Assembly (NCBI RefSeq): GCF_009862785.1
Contig: NZ_WWHU01000001.1
Span: forward strand, 1,984,001-2,048,000
DNA length: 64,000 nt
DNA from: Gordonia sp. SID5947
Lineage (GTDB): Bacteria; Actinomycetota; Actinomycetes; Mycobacteriales; Mycobacteriaceae
Direction: 5' to 3'
This document shows, piece by piece, positions 27,781 to 38,409 of the stretch. The position numbers and the translations under genes are program-made. Every line of letters starts with the position of its first letter. Position 1 is the first letter of the stretch. The notes under the pieces are model-generated. The model was not told where the DNA came from and did not search any database. It saw nothing but the letters and a program-made list of their open reading frames with translations.

Positions 27781-28922
27781 GCGAACCCCAGTTCCCGTGC
27801 GATCAGCATCAACTGGACCTCGGTGGTGCCCTCCCCGATCTCGAGGATCTTGGAGTCGCGGTAGTGCCGGGCCACCGGGTATTCGTTCATGAAGCCGTAG
27901 CCGCCGTGGATCTGAGTGGCCATCCGCGCATTGTCCATCGCCGCCTCGCTGGAGATCATCTTCGCGATCGACGCCTCCTTCTTGAAGGGTTCTCCGGCCA
28001 GCATCTTGGCCGCCGCGTCGTAATAGGCGGTGCGGGCGACATGCGCTCGGGCCTCCATCCGCGCGATCGCGAACGACACCGACTGGTACTCACCGATGGG
28101 TTTGCCGAAGGATTGGCGTTCCTTGGCGTACTTCACACTCTCGTCCACACAGCCCTGTGCGACACCTGTCGCGAGTGCGGCGATCGCGATCCGCCCCTCG
28201 TCGAGGATCGACAGGAAGTTCGCGTAACCGCGGCCACGTTCACCCAAGAGGTTCTCGGTGGGCACGCGGGCGTCGACAAAGCTGAGCGGATGGGTGTCCG
28301 AGGCATTCCAGCCGACCTTGTTGTACGCGGGTTCGGCGGTGAAACCCGGCGTGTCGGACGGCACGATGATCGTCGAGATCTCTTTGCGCCCGTTGTCTTT
28401 CGAACCGGTCACGGCGGTGACCGTCACCAACGAGGTGATATCGGTTCCGGAGTTGGTGATGAACTGCTTGCCGCCGTTGATGATCCACGAGTCACCGTCG
28501 TCCTTCGCGGTTGTCGCGGTGGCTCCGGCGTCAGAACCGGCGCCCGGCTCGGTGAGCCCGAAGCCCGCAAGGGCCCGGCCCGAGGTGAGGTCTGGCAGCC
28601 AGCGTTGCTTCTGCTCCTCGGTGCCGAACCGATAGATCGGCATCGCACCGAGGCCCACACCGGCCTCGAGCGTGATGGCGACGGATTGGTCGACCTTGCC
28701 GAGTTCCTCGAGGGCGAGCGCCAGGGCGAAGTAGTCGCCGCCCATCCCGCCGTACTCCTCGTCGAACGGCAGCCCGAACAGCCCCATCTGCCCCATCTGC
28801 GCGACGACCTCGTAGGGAAAGCTGTGCTCCTCATCGTGTTTCGCCGCGACAGGCGCAACCACGGAGCGGGCGAAGTCGCGAACGCTGTGGATGAGGTCGG
28901 TGTACTCCTGACTGAGTTCCAT
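27777..28922 (-). CDS. Acyl-CoA dehydrogenase, FadE19/isovaleryl-CoA dehydrogenase-like
   Basis: The 381-aa FAD-dependent dehydrogenase carries the two family signatures: GFGLTEPGAGSDAG in the middle and QIHGGYGFMNEYPVARHYRDSKILEIGEGTTEVQ at the end. The catalytic base region is consistent with short branched-chain acyl-CoA dehydrogenases. ATG 28922 overlaps the carboxylase stop by 1 bp (TGATG); the longer open frame upstream is antisense noise over the carboxylase gene. Its place between AccA1 and MaoC indicates isovaleryl-CoA to 3-methylcrotonyl-CoA oxidation. Confidence 0.92.
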   Translation of the reverse strand: MELSQEYTDLIHSVRDFARSVVAPVAAKHDEEHSFPYEVVAQMGQMGLFGLPFDEEYGGMGGDYFALALALEELGKVDQSVAITLEAGVGLGAMPIYRFGTEEQKQRWLPDLTSGRALAGFGLTEPGAGSDAGATATTAKDDGDSWIINGGKQFITNSGTDITSLVTVTAVTGSKDNGRKEISTIIVPSDTPGFTAEPAYNKVGWNASDTHPLSFVDARVPTENLLGERGRGYANFLSILDEGRIAIAALATGVAQGCVDESVKYAKERQSFGKPIGEYQSVSFAIARMEARAHVARTAYYDAAAKMLAGEPFKKEASIAKMISSEAAMDNARMATQIHGGYGFMNEYPVARHYRDSKILEIGEGTTEVQLMLIARELGFA

Positions 28923-30982
28923 CAGTTCTCCTTGTCGATCGATTCGCTCGCAGCGGACTCCACATGCGCGAGTGCCTGGCCGGCCGCGACCTTGTCGCCG
29001 ACCTTTGCCGAGACCGCGACCACTCCGTCGATCGGAGCGGTCAACGTGTGTTCCATCTTCATCGCCTCGACGACGACGATCGGGCTGCCCGCCGAGACCG
29101 TGTCCCCCGCGGCGGCCCGGACCGCGACCACCGTGCCCGGCATCGGGCTGAGGATCTCGCCCGCATGTTCGTCGGCGGCTTCGTCGAGCAGGGTGCGCGC
29201 GAGGTCGAGCAGCCACGTGCCACGTGGCCCCGCCACCCACCACGTCCCGTCGACCTCGGCCTTCGACCACAGCTGGCTGACCCCGTCGACGATGAGTCGA
29301 CGGCTTTCGTTGTCGCCATTCGTGATCCGACGGTATTCGACGGCCGCGCGCCACGGTTCCCGGTCATCATCGTAGGTCACCGTCGCGTGACCGACGATCG
29401 CATCGGCCGACGCCGACCGCACCTCGATGGCAACCGTGAAATGATCCGAGCCGCTGACCAGACGGGTCACCACGGGCGCGGCCTCGCCGATCCGCCAGCC
29501 CACGGCGGACTGCCACACGTCTGCGCCGTCGCGGGGCCCGATGCGCGCGACCCCGGCCAGGACCAGGGCCTCCGGAACCGGGGCCGGCGCCGAGTAATCG
29601 CGGACGAGTCGGTCGAGGAGTTCGGTGTCGAGCTCCGCCTCGCGAACGGACCGCTGGGCGAGCACGTGGCGACAGAAGTCGATGTTGGTCACCACGCCGA
29701 GCACGTGGGTGTGGGCGAGAGCTTGGTCGAGACGTTCGAGCGCCTCTTCCCTGTCGCTGCCGTGCGCGACGATCTTGGCGAGCATCGGATCGTAGTCGCT
29801 GCCCACCACCAGCCCTTCGGCCATCGCCGAATCGACTCGAATCCCGTTGCCCGGACGTGAGTCCGGGTGGACGAGACCGGCAATGGTCCCGCCGGTGGGC
29901 AAGAACTCGTGTGCCGGGTCCTCGGCGTATACGCGCGCCTCGATGGCGTGCCCGTTCATCACGATGTCGTCCTGCGCGAGGGTGAGAGCCTCGCCTCTCG
30001 CCACCCGGATCTGCTGTTCCACCAGGTCGACACCGGTGACGAGTTCGGTCACCGGGTGCTCGACCTGCAGACGGGTGTTCATCTCCATGAAGAAGAACGA
30101 GTCCGGCCGATGGGCCGAGACGATGAACTCGACGGTGCCCGCACCGGTGTAACCGACACTGCGCGCGGCATCGCATGCCGCAGCGCCTATCCGGGCACGC
30201 GTCTCGTCGTCGAGCAGGGCCGACGGCGCCTCCTCGATCACTTTCTGGTGGCGGCGCTGCAGCGAGCACTCGCGCTCCCCCAGATGGATCACGTTGCCGT
30301 GCTCGTCGGCGAGCACCTGCACCTCAATGTGGCGCGGCGTGTCCACGAAGTGTTCCAGGAACAAGGTGTCGTCGCCGAAGGCGGAGCCGGCCTCACGGCG
30401 AGCACGTTCGAGCGCGGCCGGGAGATCCGCGGCGTTCTCGACGCGGTGCATACCTTTTCCGCCGCCGCCGGCGCTCGGCTTGATCAGGACCGGGAAGCCG
30501 ATGTCGGGGGCGGCTGCGATCAGGTCGTCGTCGGTGAGACCGGGACGCGACAGACCCGGGACCACCGGGACATCGCGCTCGGTGACCGCCGCGCGTGCGG
30601 TGATCTTGTCGCCCATCGTCGCGATCGCGTCCACCGGCGGACCGATGAACACGAGGCCGGCACCGGCCAATGCCGCGGCGAACTTCTGGTTCTCCGAGAG
30701 GAATCCGTAACCGGGATGGACCGCATCGGCGCCGGAATCCTGCGCCGCGCGCACCACCGCATCGATGTTCAGGTAACTCTCTGCCGCAGGCGCCGGTCCG
30801 ATCCTAACTGCCACGTCGGCCTCTCGGACGTGCCGCGCATCGGCGTCGGCGTCCGAATAGACGGCGATACTCCGGATACCCATCCGGCGCAGGGTGTCGA
30901 TCACACGGCAGGCGATCTCGCCACGATTGGCGACCAGCACACTGCGGATCTGCCGGGTTTCTGGAAAGTTGTTGTCGGTCAT
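28922..30982 (-). CDS. accA1: Biotin-dependent acyl-CoA carboxylase alpha subunit (AccA1, methylcrotonyl-CoA carboxylase)
   Basis: The 686-aa subunit carries biotin carboxylase and biotin carrier domains. The N-terminus [20 protein letters not shown], the ATP-grasp loop [12 protein letters not shown], the [14 protein letters not shown] motif and the C-terminal biotin site EAMKMEH are present. Together with AccD1 it forms the carboxylase; the M. tuberculosis AccA1-AccD1 pair is known to act on 3-methylcrotonyl-CoA. ATG 30982 lies 4 bp after the accD1 stop; the frame extends upstream to 31150 only as noise. Confidence 0.95.
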   Translation of the reverse strand: MTDNNFPETRQIRSVLVANRGEIACRVIDTLRRMGIRSIAVYSDADADARHVREADVAVRIGPAPAAESYLNIDAVVRAAQDSGADAVHPGYGFLSENQKFAAALAGAGLVFIGPPVDAIATMGDKITARAAVTERDVPVVPGLSRPGLTDDDLIAAAPDIGFPVLIKPSAGGGGKGMHRVENAADLPAALERARREAGSAFGDDTLFLEHFVDTPRHIEVQVLADEHGNVIHLGERECSLQRRHQKVIEEAPSALLDDETRARIGAAACDAARSVGYTGAGTVEFIVSAHRPDSFFFMEMNTRLQVEHPVTELVTGVDLVEQQIRVARGEALTLAQDDIVMNGHAIEARVYAEDPAHEFLPTGGTIAGLVHPDSRPGNGIRVDSAMAEGLVVGSDYDPMLAKIVAHGSDREEALERLDQALAHTHVLGVVTNIDFCRHVLAQRSVREAELDTELLDRLVRDYSAPAPVPEALVLAGVARIGPRDGADVWQSAVGWRIGEAAPVVTRLVSGSDHFTVAIEVRSASADAIVGHATVTYDDDREPWRAAVEYRRITNGDNESRRLIVDGVSQLWSKAEVDGTWWVAGPRGTWLLDLARTLLDEAADEHAGEILSPMPGTVVAVRAAAGDTVSAGSPIVVVEAMKMEHTLTAPIDGVVAVSAKVGDKVAAGQALAHVESAASESIDKEN

Positions 30983-30986
30983 GTGA

Positions 30987-32603
30987 TCACATCCGGAAGA
31001 CGCCGTAGCGCGGGTCGTTGAGCGGGGAATGGCGACAGGCCTCCAGAGCCAGGCCAAGGGCTGTGCGGGTCTGTGCCGGATCGATGATCCCGTCGTCCCA
31101 CAGCCGTGCAGTCGAGTAGTAGGCGTCGGCCTGTCGCTCGAACTGCTCACGGATCGGCGCCTTGAACGACTCCTCGTCCTCGGCCGCCCATTCGCCGCCC
31201 GATCGCTCGACCTGGTTGCGGCGCACCGTGGCCAGCGTGTCGGCGGCCTGCGGTCCGCCCATCACCGAGATGCGGGCATTGGGCCACATCCACAGAAAGC
31301 GCGGCGAATACGCCCGACCGCACATCGAATAGTTGCCGGCACCGAACGAGCCGCCGACCATCACGGTCAGTTTGGGCACCCGCGCACACGCAACGGCGTT
31401 GACCATCTTTGCACCGTTCTTGGCGATGCCGCCCTCCTCGTAGGCGCGCCCGACCATGAAGCCGGTGATGTTCTGCAAAAAGACCAGGGGGATTCGCCGC
31501 TGGTCACAGAGTTCGATGAAATGTGCTCCTTTGAGCGCGGATTCGCTGAACAACACACCGTTGTTCGCGACGAATCCGACGGGATGCCCGTGGACGTGGG
31601 CGAAGGCGGTGACCAGCGTTGTGCCGTAGTTGGCCTTGAACTCTGTGTATTCACCTGCATCACTGAGGATCTCGATGACCTCGCGCACGTCGTAGGGTGT
31701 CCGCGAATCGGTCGGGACCACGTCGTAGATGTCGGTCTGCGGACGTTTCGGCTCACGCGGAGCGATCGTCTCCCATTGCGCGGGGTCACGAGGGCCGAGG
31801 GTGGCGACGATCTCGCGCACCTTGGCCAGGGCCTGCTCGTCATTGTCCACCAGATGGTCGGTGACGCCGGAGATCGACGAGTGCATCGCACCGCCGCCGA
31901 GTTCCTCCGCGGTCACGTCCTCGCCGGTGGCGGCCTTCACCAGCGGCGGCCCGGCCAGGAAGATCGTTCCCTGGTTGCGCACGATGACCGTCTCGTCGCT
32001 CATGGCAGGCACATACGCTCCGCCTGCCGTCGAGGAGCCCAGGACCGCTGCGATCTGCGGAATGCCCGCCGCGCTCATCGTCGCCTGGTTGTAGAAGATC
32101 CGGCCGAAATGATCCCGATCGGGGAACACCTCGTCCTGCTGCAGGAGCATGGCGCCGCCCGAGTCGACCAGGTAGATGCAGGGCAACCGATTGGCCGCGG
32201 CGATCTCCTGAGCGCGCAGGTGTTTCTTCACCGTCATCGGGTAGTACGTGCCGCCGGACACCGTCGCGTCGTTGGCGACGATCATGCATTCGCGTCCAGC
32301 GACCCGACCCACGCCCGCGACCACGCCCGCCGACGGGACGCGGTCGTCGTACATACCTGTCGCGGCGAGCGGGGCGACCTCCAGGAATGGCGAGCCGACG
32401 TCGAGAAGACCGTCCACACGGTCGCGGGGCAGGAGCTTGCCGCGGGAGATGTGCCGATCGCGTGCCTTGTCGCCACCCCCGCGCCGCGCGACGGCGAGAA
32501 GCTCCCGAAGACGCGCGACATTGCCGAGATGGGCACCACGGGAGCCGACCGACTCCTCGTCGGATGCGCCGGCGGCTTCTGTGCTGAACGTACTGGTCAC
32601 CAT
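30987..32603 (-). CDS. accD1: Acyl-CoA carboxylase carboxyltransferase subunit (AccD1)
   Basis: The 538-aa beta subunit contains both crotonase-like carboxyltransferase halves. Segments include [57 protein letters not shown] and [26 protein letters not shown], typical of methylcrotonyl-CoA carboxylase beta subunits. It is the first gene of the seven-gene leucine operon (accD1-accA1-fadE-maoC-citE-fadD-acetoacetyl-CoA synthetase). AAAGG precedes ATG 32603, and the palindrome 32610-32633 lies immediately upstream, so regulation by a TetR repressor is likely. Confidence 0.94.
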   Translation of the reverse strand: MVTSTFSTEAAGASDEESVGSRGAHLGNVARLRELLAVARRGGGDKARDRHISRGKLLPRDRVDGLLDVGSPFLEVAPLAATGMYDDRVPSAGVVAGVGRVAGRECMIVANDATVSGGTYYPMTVKKHLRAQEIAAANRLPCIYLVDSGGAMLLQQDEVFPDRDHFGRIFYNQATMSAAGIPQIAAVLGSSTAGGAYVPAMSDETVIVRNQGTIFLAGPPLVKAATGEDVTAEELGGGAMHSSISGVTDHLVDNDEQALAKVREIVATLGPRDPAQWETIAPREPKRPQTDIYDVVPTDSRTPYDVREVIEILSDAGEYTEFKANYGTTLVTAFAHVHGHPVGFVANNGVLFSESALKGAHFIELCDQRRIPLVFLQNITGFMVGRAYEEGGIAKNGAKMVNAVACARVPKLTVMVGGSFGAGNYSMCGRAYSPRFLWMWPNARISVMGGPQAADTLATVRRNQVERSGGEWAAEDEESFKAPIREQFERQADAYYSTARLWDDGIIDPAQTRTALGLALEACRHSPLNDPRYGVFRM

Positions 32604-32609
32604 CGACCT

Positions 32610-32633
32610 TTCAGTTAGTGGTGATTAACTGAA
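32610..32633. promoter_or_regulatory. 24-bp perfect-arm palindrome, probable TetR-type operator of the leucine operon
   Basis: TTCAGTTA-N8-TAACTGAA has perfect 8-bp arms and ends 7 bp before the accD1 ATG. It touches the Shine-Dalgarno sequence, so binding would block transcription or initiation. The divergent oxidoreductase starts 200 bp away. M. tuberculosis has a TetR repressor (BkaR, Rv2506) beside the equivalent operon; the TetR gene at 36.6-37.2 kb is the candidate here. Confidence 0.7.
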
Positions 32634-32833
32634 GCGCATCGTACGTCAGGCCGGTGCGACTTGTCACGCACCGGTTCCGACGCTCATCACATTCTCGCAG
32701 CCGACGTGACGCGGCTCACGAAATTTCGTACTGTGGAATCAGGCCCACCACCCACGGGCCGCACCACCGACGCCCGCGACGCCACCACCCACCGGCTTCG
32801 CGGACCGACATATGAAGAAGGCCAGGTAACCCC

Positions 32834-35800
32834 ATGACCCTCGCAGACGACCGCGCACGCCGAGCAGACGCGCACACCGCCGCCGGTTCCCGCAACACCC
32901 CGATTCCCGGGGGAGCGACGTTCTCGCTCGACGACCGCTATACACGCGAGTCGGGCACCATCTACCTCACCGGCATCCAGGCCCTGGTACGGATGGTCCG
33001 CGACCGCGCTCGCATCGATCGATTGCAGAATCTGCGCACCGCCTCCTTCATCTCCGGATACGAGGGATCTCCACTGGCCGGCTACGACCTCGAGATCGCC
33101 CGTCGCCGTGCCTACCTCGACCCCTACGACATCGTCCACCGGCCGGGTCTCAACGAGGAGATCGCCGCGACCTCGGTGATGGGCTCTCAGGTGGCCGGGC
33201 AGGTCGCCGCCCTCCGTGACGCGTCCTGGTCCCTGCCGACCGAGCACCCGAACGACCACCGACCCCTGAGGAACGAGCCTGCGAGTGTCACGAAGGGCCA
33301 ACTCGACGGCGTGGTCGGCTATTGGTACGGCAAGGCCCCCGGCCTCGACCGCGCGACCGATGCGTTGCGGCATGCGAACCTGATCGGGACCCACCCCTCC
33401 GGTGGCGCGGTCGCGCTCGTCGGCGACGACCCGGGCGCGAAGAGCTCGACGGTTCCGTGCGCGTCGGAGATGGCACTTGCCGACCTGTACATGCCGATCC
33501 TGTATCCGGCCGATTCCCAGGACATTCTCGATCTCGGTGTGCATGCCGCGGTGATGAGTCGCGCCAGCGGACTGTGGACGGCGATGAAGATCTCCGCTCA
33601 TGTCGCCGACGGCGCCTCCACAGCCGTGGTGGACCCCGCGCGGATCATGCCGGTCTACGGAGACCTCGGCGCGAGTCCGCACGTTCCCAGCGGTCGCCTC
33701 CTGGGCGCGAACCTGATGGAGCTGGAACAGAATCAGCTCACCACCCGCATCCCACGGGCCCTCGAGTACGCACGTCTCAACGGGCTCAATCGGATCACCG
33801 TGTCAAGTCCCGACGACCGCATCGGCATCGTCGCGGCCGGAAAGACCTATCTCGACCTCCGCGAGGCGTTGCGACTGATCGGGATCACCGACGACGACCT
33901 ACGCAGACTCGGGGTCCGCATCCTGAAGCTCGGCATGGTGTACCCGATCGAGCGCGACATCCTGAACCGCTTCATGTTCGACACCGTCACCGGCGACCTC
34001 GACGAGGTGATCGTGATCGAGGAGAAGCGCGACTTCATCGAGACGATGATGCGCGACATCCTCTTCCGCCACCCGCGGGCCCCACAGATCGTCGGCAAGA
34101 CCAATGAGGACGGCTCGACATTGTTCTCGCGGTTCGGTGAGCTCGACGTCGACGCGGTCGCCCGTGGCCTCGCCTCGAGACTCGCGCATCACCATCACAT
34201 CGACGCCGCTCAGGACTGGCTCGACCGCAAGTCGCGGCGACGAGGCCGGATCGAGTTGCCGCTGGCCGTCCGCACCCCCTACTTCTGCTCGGGCTGCCCG
34301 CACAACAGCTCGACGAAGGTATCCGACGACACGCTGGTGGGAGCCGGGATCGGTTGCCACGCCATGGTCCTGCTGATGGATCCCCGTCAGGTCGGCGACA
34401 TCGCCGGCGTCACCCAGATGGGTGGCGAGGGCGCGCAATGGCTGGGCATGGCCCCATTTGTGACCGCCGACCATTTCGTCCAGAACGTCGGCGACGGGAC
34501 CTTCATGCATTCGGCGTCGCTCGCGCTCCGCGCGGCGGTGGCGGCCGGCGAGAACATCACCTACAAGTTGCTGTACAACGGCACGGTCGCGATGACAGGT
34601 GGTCAGGATCCGGTGGGTGCCATGGGTCTGCCGCGTCTCACGTCGTTGCTGATCGACGAGGGCGTCTCGCGAATCGTCGTGACCACCGACGATCCCCGGC
34701 GCACCAGGGCTCTCGGTCTCCCGGGGAGCGTCGTGGTTCGGCACCGGGACGAGATGCTCGACGTACAAACCGAACTCGCGGCGGTTCCGGGTGTGACCGT
34801 GTTGATCCACGATCAGCATTGCGCTGCCGAGAAGCGACGTAAGCGCAAGCGCGGCACCGTCGAGACCCCGAATCAGCGGGTGATGATCAATGAACGCATC
34901 TGTGAGGGCTGCGGTGACTGTGGCGAGAAGTCGAACTGCCTGTCCGTGCACCCGGTCGAGACCGAGTTCGGACGCAAGACCCGGATCGACCAGAGCTCTT
35001 GCAATCTCGACTTCTCCTGCCTCAAGGGTGACTGTCCGTCCTTTGTGACCGTCACGCCGGGAACACGGCGCGCGGGCGTTCGTGCCGACGACCTCGCGGC
35101 TTCGGCACTGCCGAAGCCGATCGAGCCCGAGCTCCGTGACTCATTCACCCTGCGGGTCACCGGGATCGGCGGCACCGGTGTGGTGACCGTCTCACAAGTA
35201 CTCGCCACCGCGGCGGTACTGGATGGGCACGCTGCCCGTACCGTGGACATGACCGGCCTCGCCCAGAAGGGCGGTGCGGTGGTGAGCGACGTGAAGGTGT
35301 CGCCCGGAGCCGTCGAACAGGCCGCCAAGGTCGCCTCCGACGATTGCGACCTGTACCTCGCGTGCGATCCGCTGGTCGGCACCGACCCTGCCAATCTGAA
35401 GGTCGCGGCACCGGAGAAGACGGTTGCCGTGGTCTCGACCACCCAGATCCCCACGGGGGCAATGATCATCGACACCTCTGTCGGTTTTCCGGCCGCCGCT
35501 CAGGTTCACTCCGCGATCGACGCCGCGGTGTCGCGTGCGGTCTATCTCGACCCCGGCGCATTGTCGACGGGACTGTTCGGTGACGAGCAATACGCGAACA
35601 TGATGATGGTGGGCGCGGCATACCAGGCTGGGGCGCTGGCGATCTCGGCAGAGTCCGTGGAGCGGGCCATCGCACTCAACGGAGTCGCGGTCGACGCCAA
35701 CACGCAGGCCTTTCGCCGGGGACGGCAGATCGTCGTCGATCCCGACGCGGTGACGAACACGCTCGCGACGCTGCACGGCTCGACATCGCCGGACATCGTC

Positions 35801-36471
35801 CCGAGCGCTCACGCCGTGGCCGCGGCCACCACGCTCGGCAGTGTCGACGTGGATCTCGCCCACGCGATCGCGGTCCGGTACGACGAGCTGGTCGCATACG
35901 CGGACGAGCGTTATGCGCGTGAGTATCTCGATGTGGTGGCCCGGGTGCACAGGAGCGCCCACGGCGACGGTCTCACCGGCGCCGTGGCGCGCAATCTCTA
36001 CAAGCTGATGGCCTACAAGGACGAGTACGAGGTGGCCCGGCTGACGAGGGATGAGACTTTCGCGGCGCGTATCGCCGAGCAGTTCGGTGATGATGCCCAG
36101 GTCGCGGTCCGGCTGCATCCCCCACGCTGCGCCGCCTGGGGATGCGCGAGAAGATGTCACTCGGGGCATGGTCGACTCGGCCGCTCGCCGGCCTCGCGAA
36201 GATGAAACGACTGCGCGGAACCAAGCTGGACCCGTTCGGTCGCAACGAGATACGCCGCACCGAACGAGAACTCATCGTCGAGTACCGCGAAATCGTCGAG
36301 CTGATCCTCGCCGGCCTCGCGAACGGCCGGATCCGCGTCGAACAGCTTCCCGCAGCGATCGCCCTCGCCGACCTGCCGGACATGGTCCGCGGCTACGAGA
36401 GCATCAAGATGGCCAACGTCACGCGCTACCGCGAGGAGGTCGCAAGGCAGCGTGCCGCGCTGGGTATCTGA
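32834..36471 (+). pseudogene. Indolepyruvate-type 2-oxoacid:ferredoxin oxidoreductase (fused IorAB), frameshifted near the end
   Basis: This is a very large fused oxidoreductase, about 1212 aa when repaired. It has the pyrimidine-binding/transketolase-like N-terminal part (SGYEGSPLAGYDLEI, GDDPGAKSSTVP), a ThDP/FeS part (YFCSGCPHNSSTK, GGEGAQWLG, FVQNVGDGTFMHS), a Cys-rich [4Fe-4S] segment (ICEGCGDCGEKSNC, CLKGDC) and a C-terminal POR-gamma domain (GIGGTGVVTVSQVLA). It oxidatively decarboxylates 2-oxoacids to acyl-CoA, reducing ferredoxin. One C missing in the CCCCC run at 36119-36123 separates the last ~110 codons (MREKMSLGAW to RAALGI). It diverges from the leucine operon. Confidence 0.88.
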
Positions 36472-36482
36472 CCGTGCGCACA

Positions 36483-36587
36483 TGGGTCCCGATACGTTCC
36501 GTCGCCACGCTCCTGCATTACTCGGCCAACGGACAAACCGCCGCTCGAGTAGCCCGCAAGCGCAGCGAGCCGGCGTATCGAGACCCA
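36483..36587. repeat. 105-bp imperfect inverted repeat between convergent genes
   Basis: The outer arms TGGGTCCCGATACG (36483-36496) and CGTATCGAGACCCA (36574-36587) match at 13 of 14 bases. The inner ACTCG/CGAGT pair (36520-36524 and 36546-36550) is in register, so the whole forms a long hairpin. It lies between the oxidoreductase and TetR genes and can act as a bidirectional terminator. The arms resemble a dispersed GGTCTCGATACG element I know from Gordonia-type genomes. Confidence 0.65.
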
Positions 36588-36592
36588 CGACC

Positions 36593-37224
36593 TCAGTTCG
36601 CCCGCAACGCCGCCCACGCCATTGCGCTGAGCACGGCACGCAGGCGCGCTTCCGGATAAGCCGGCAGCCGGGGGACGAGTTCAGCAGGCCGAATGTCGCA
36701 TGGACCCGGACCCGGGCCTCCTCACGCGGTAGACCTTCGTGCCCCGACGTGGCCGCGACCGCGAGCAGGACATCAACCCATTGCTCCACATAGCGCCGCT
36801 GCAACGAACGGACCCGATGGTTGGCTGCCGCGGTCATCGACGACAGATCGCGGTCTTGCACGGCGATCAGATCCGGCTTGGTGACCAGGACGTCGATGTG
36901 GAATCGGATGAGATTCCGCAGCGTCTGATCCGGCCCGCCGCCGTCGTCGACAACCTCCGCGCCCCCGTCGTGCAGGCGCTGGCTGATGTCGACCAACATC
37001 TGATCGAGCAGATCGGTCTTCGACGTGAAGTGCCGATACATGGCCGGTCCACTCACGCCGACCGCTCGCCCGATGTCCTCGAGCGTCACCCCGGCAAAAC
37101 CGCGTTCGGCCATCAGTCGCGCGGCGGCCTCGAGCAGTTCGGCGCGCCGAGCCGCCTTCGCCTGGCCACGACGGGTACGGGCCGCTGGTGGCTCCGGAGA
37201 CGGTGTCGACGACGAGGTGGGCAT
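36593..37224 (-). pseudogene. TetR-family regulator (SACE_7301/BkaR-like), frameshifted near the end
   Basis: A TetR regulator of about 210 aa. The DNA-binding domain is clear: RRAELLEAAARLMAERGF, VTLEDIGRAVGVSGPAMYRHFTSKTDLLDQ. The ligand domain runs to FGLLNSSP, after which one base is missing in the GGGGG run at 36669-36673. Restoring it gives RLPAYPEARLRAVLSAMAW and a TGA at 36593. ATG 37224 is the start. It is the only TetR gene near the leucine operon and its palindrome, so it is the candidate repressor of both the operon and the divergent oxidoreductase (inference). Confidence 0.82.
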
Positions 37225-37267
37225 GATGAGTTCGCACTCTACCGCCGCATCGGACGCGCCACGCTGC

Positions 37268-37888
37268 TCACCAGCCGTTGACGTGCAGGATGTCGTCGAG
37301 GGGTTTACGGCCTGCCGGCTTGAAGTCGGTGCCCGTGTAGTACGCGACGGGCAGCAGCACCCCCTGGTGGACGGAGTCCGGGATGCCGAGGAGATCGGCG
37401 ACCTCACGTTCGTAGGTGAGATGCAGCGTCGTCCAAGCCGATCCCAAACCGCGAGCACGCAGCGCCAGCTGGAGACTCCACGCGCCCGGCAGCAACGAAC
37501 CCCAGACGCCCGCCTGGTTGCCCGACGGGAGTTCACCGCCGGTGTAGATCGCCCCGATCACCAGGACCGGAACCTCACCCATCGTGTCGGCCAGGTACTG
37601 AGCGCTCGACGCGACGCGACGAGCGGTGTCGTCGGCGCGGGGCTGATTTGCCGAATAGGCGGCGAACGACTTGGCGTACAGGTCGGCGACCTTCTGCTTG
37701 ACGTCGGGATCGGTCAGCACGATCCAGTGCCAGGTCTGACTGTTGCTGCCGGTCGGCGCCTGAAGCGCCACCTCGAGCGCCTCCTTGACGATCTCCAGCG
37801 GCACCGGACGTTCCAGGTCGAGTCGCTTGCGCACCGAGCGGGTGGTGCTGAGCAGTTCGTCGGGGTCAAGGGGTAACAGGTCCGTCAT
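37268..37888 (-). CDS. Nitroreductase-family flavoprotein
   Basis: The 206-aa protein shows the nitroreductase pattern STTRSVRKRLDLERPVP near the start, QAPTGSNSQTWHWIVLTD at the FMN site, and the middle GVWGSLLPGAWSLQLALRARGLGSAWTT dimer-interface region. Such FMN enzymes reduce nitro or quinone compounds with NAD(P)H; no specific substrate can be assigned. ATG 37888 has GAGGAG 5 nt upstream. The neighbouring TetR gene lies upstream of nothing shared here; the two are only 43 bp apart on the same strand in the order nitroreductase then TetR on the map. Confidence 0.87.
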   Translation of the reverse strand: MTDLLPLDPDELLSTTRSVRKRLDLERPVPLEIVKEALEVALQAPTGSNSQTWHWIVLTDPDVKQKVADLYAKSFAAYSANQPRADDTARRVASSAQYLADTMGEVPVLVIGAIYTGGELPSGNQAGVWGSLLPGAWSLQLALRARGLGSAWTTLHLTYEREVADLLGIPDSVHQGVLLPVAYYTGTDFKPAGRKPLDDILHVNGW

Positions 37889-38010
37889 GCGATCTCCTCG
37901 ATAGTCGGTAAGAGCCGGTCGTCCTTCTCGAGACCATTCTCCAGCTTGGCCGTCCGAACGTGGCTTGTCGATGTAGGCGCCGGATGAAGCGAGATGACAC
38001 GGTCCGGCCC

Positions 38011-38409
38011 TCAGCGAAGCAGACCATGCCGACCGAGGTGCTCGAGTAACCCATCGGTCAACGGCAGCAGGTCGAGTTCGTGCGCTGCCACCCATCGGGC
38101 ATCTGCTGCGTCATCTCCGGCTCGCAGCGTGCCCGAACGATACTCGGCAACGAAATCGTGGACCTCGTACATCACATCGTCGTCCCCGGGGATGTCGACA
38201 ACCCATGCCTGCCTGCCCACCTCGACGACGAGGCCGGTCTCCTCCTCGACCTCGCGCGCGACCGCTTCGGGCAGCGTCTCCCCCGGTTCGACTTTCCCAC
38301 CCGGGAAGGTCCAGCGTCCGGCCTGCGGCGGATGACGGCGCAGGACCAACAGCAGGCGGTCGCCGGAACCCCAGACAACCGCGCCGACCCCGACGACACG
38401 TCGGGTCAC
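38011..38409 (-). CDS. Nudix hydrolase
   Basis: The 132-aa protein contains a complete Nudix box: GGKVEPGE, then TLPEAVAREVEEETGL, matching GX5EX7REUXEEXGU. Members hydrolyse nucleoside diphosphate derivatives; small ones like this often sanitise (d)NTPs. GTG 38409 overlaps the accD3 stop (GTGA, 38406-38409), so it is coupled to that gene. Substrate not predictable. Confidence 0.9.
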   Translation of the reverse strand: MTRRVVGVGAVVWGSGDRLLLVLRRHPPQAGRWTFPGGKVEPGETLPEAVAREVEEETGLVVEVGRQAWVVDIPGDDDVMYEVHDFVAEYRSGTLRAGDDAADARWVAAHELDLLPLTDGLLEHLGRHGLLR

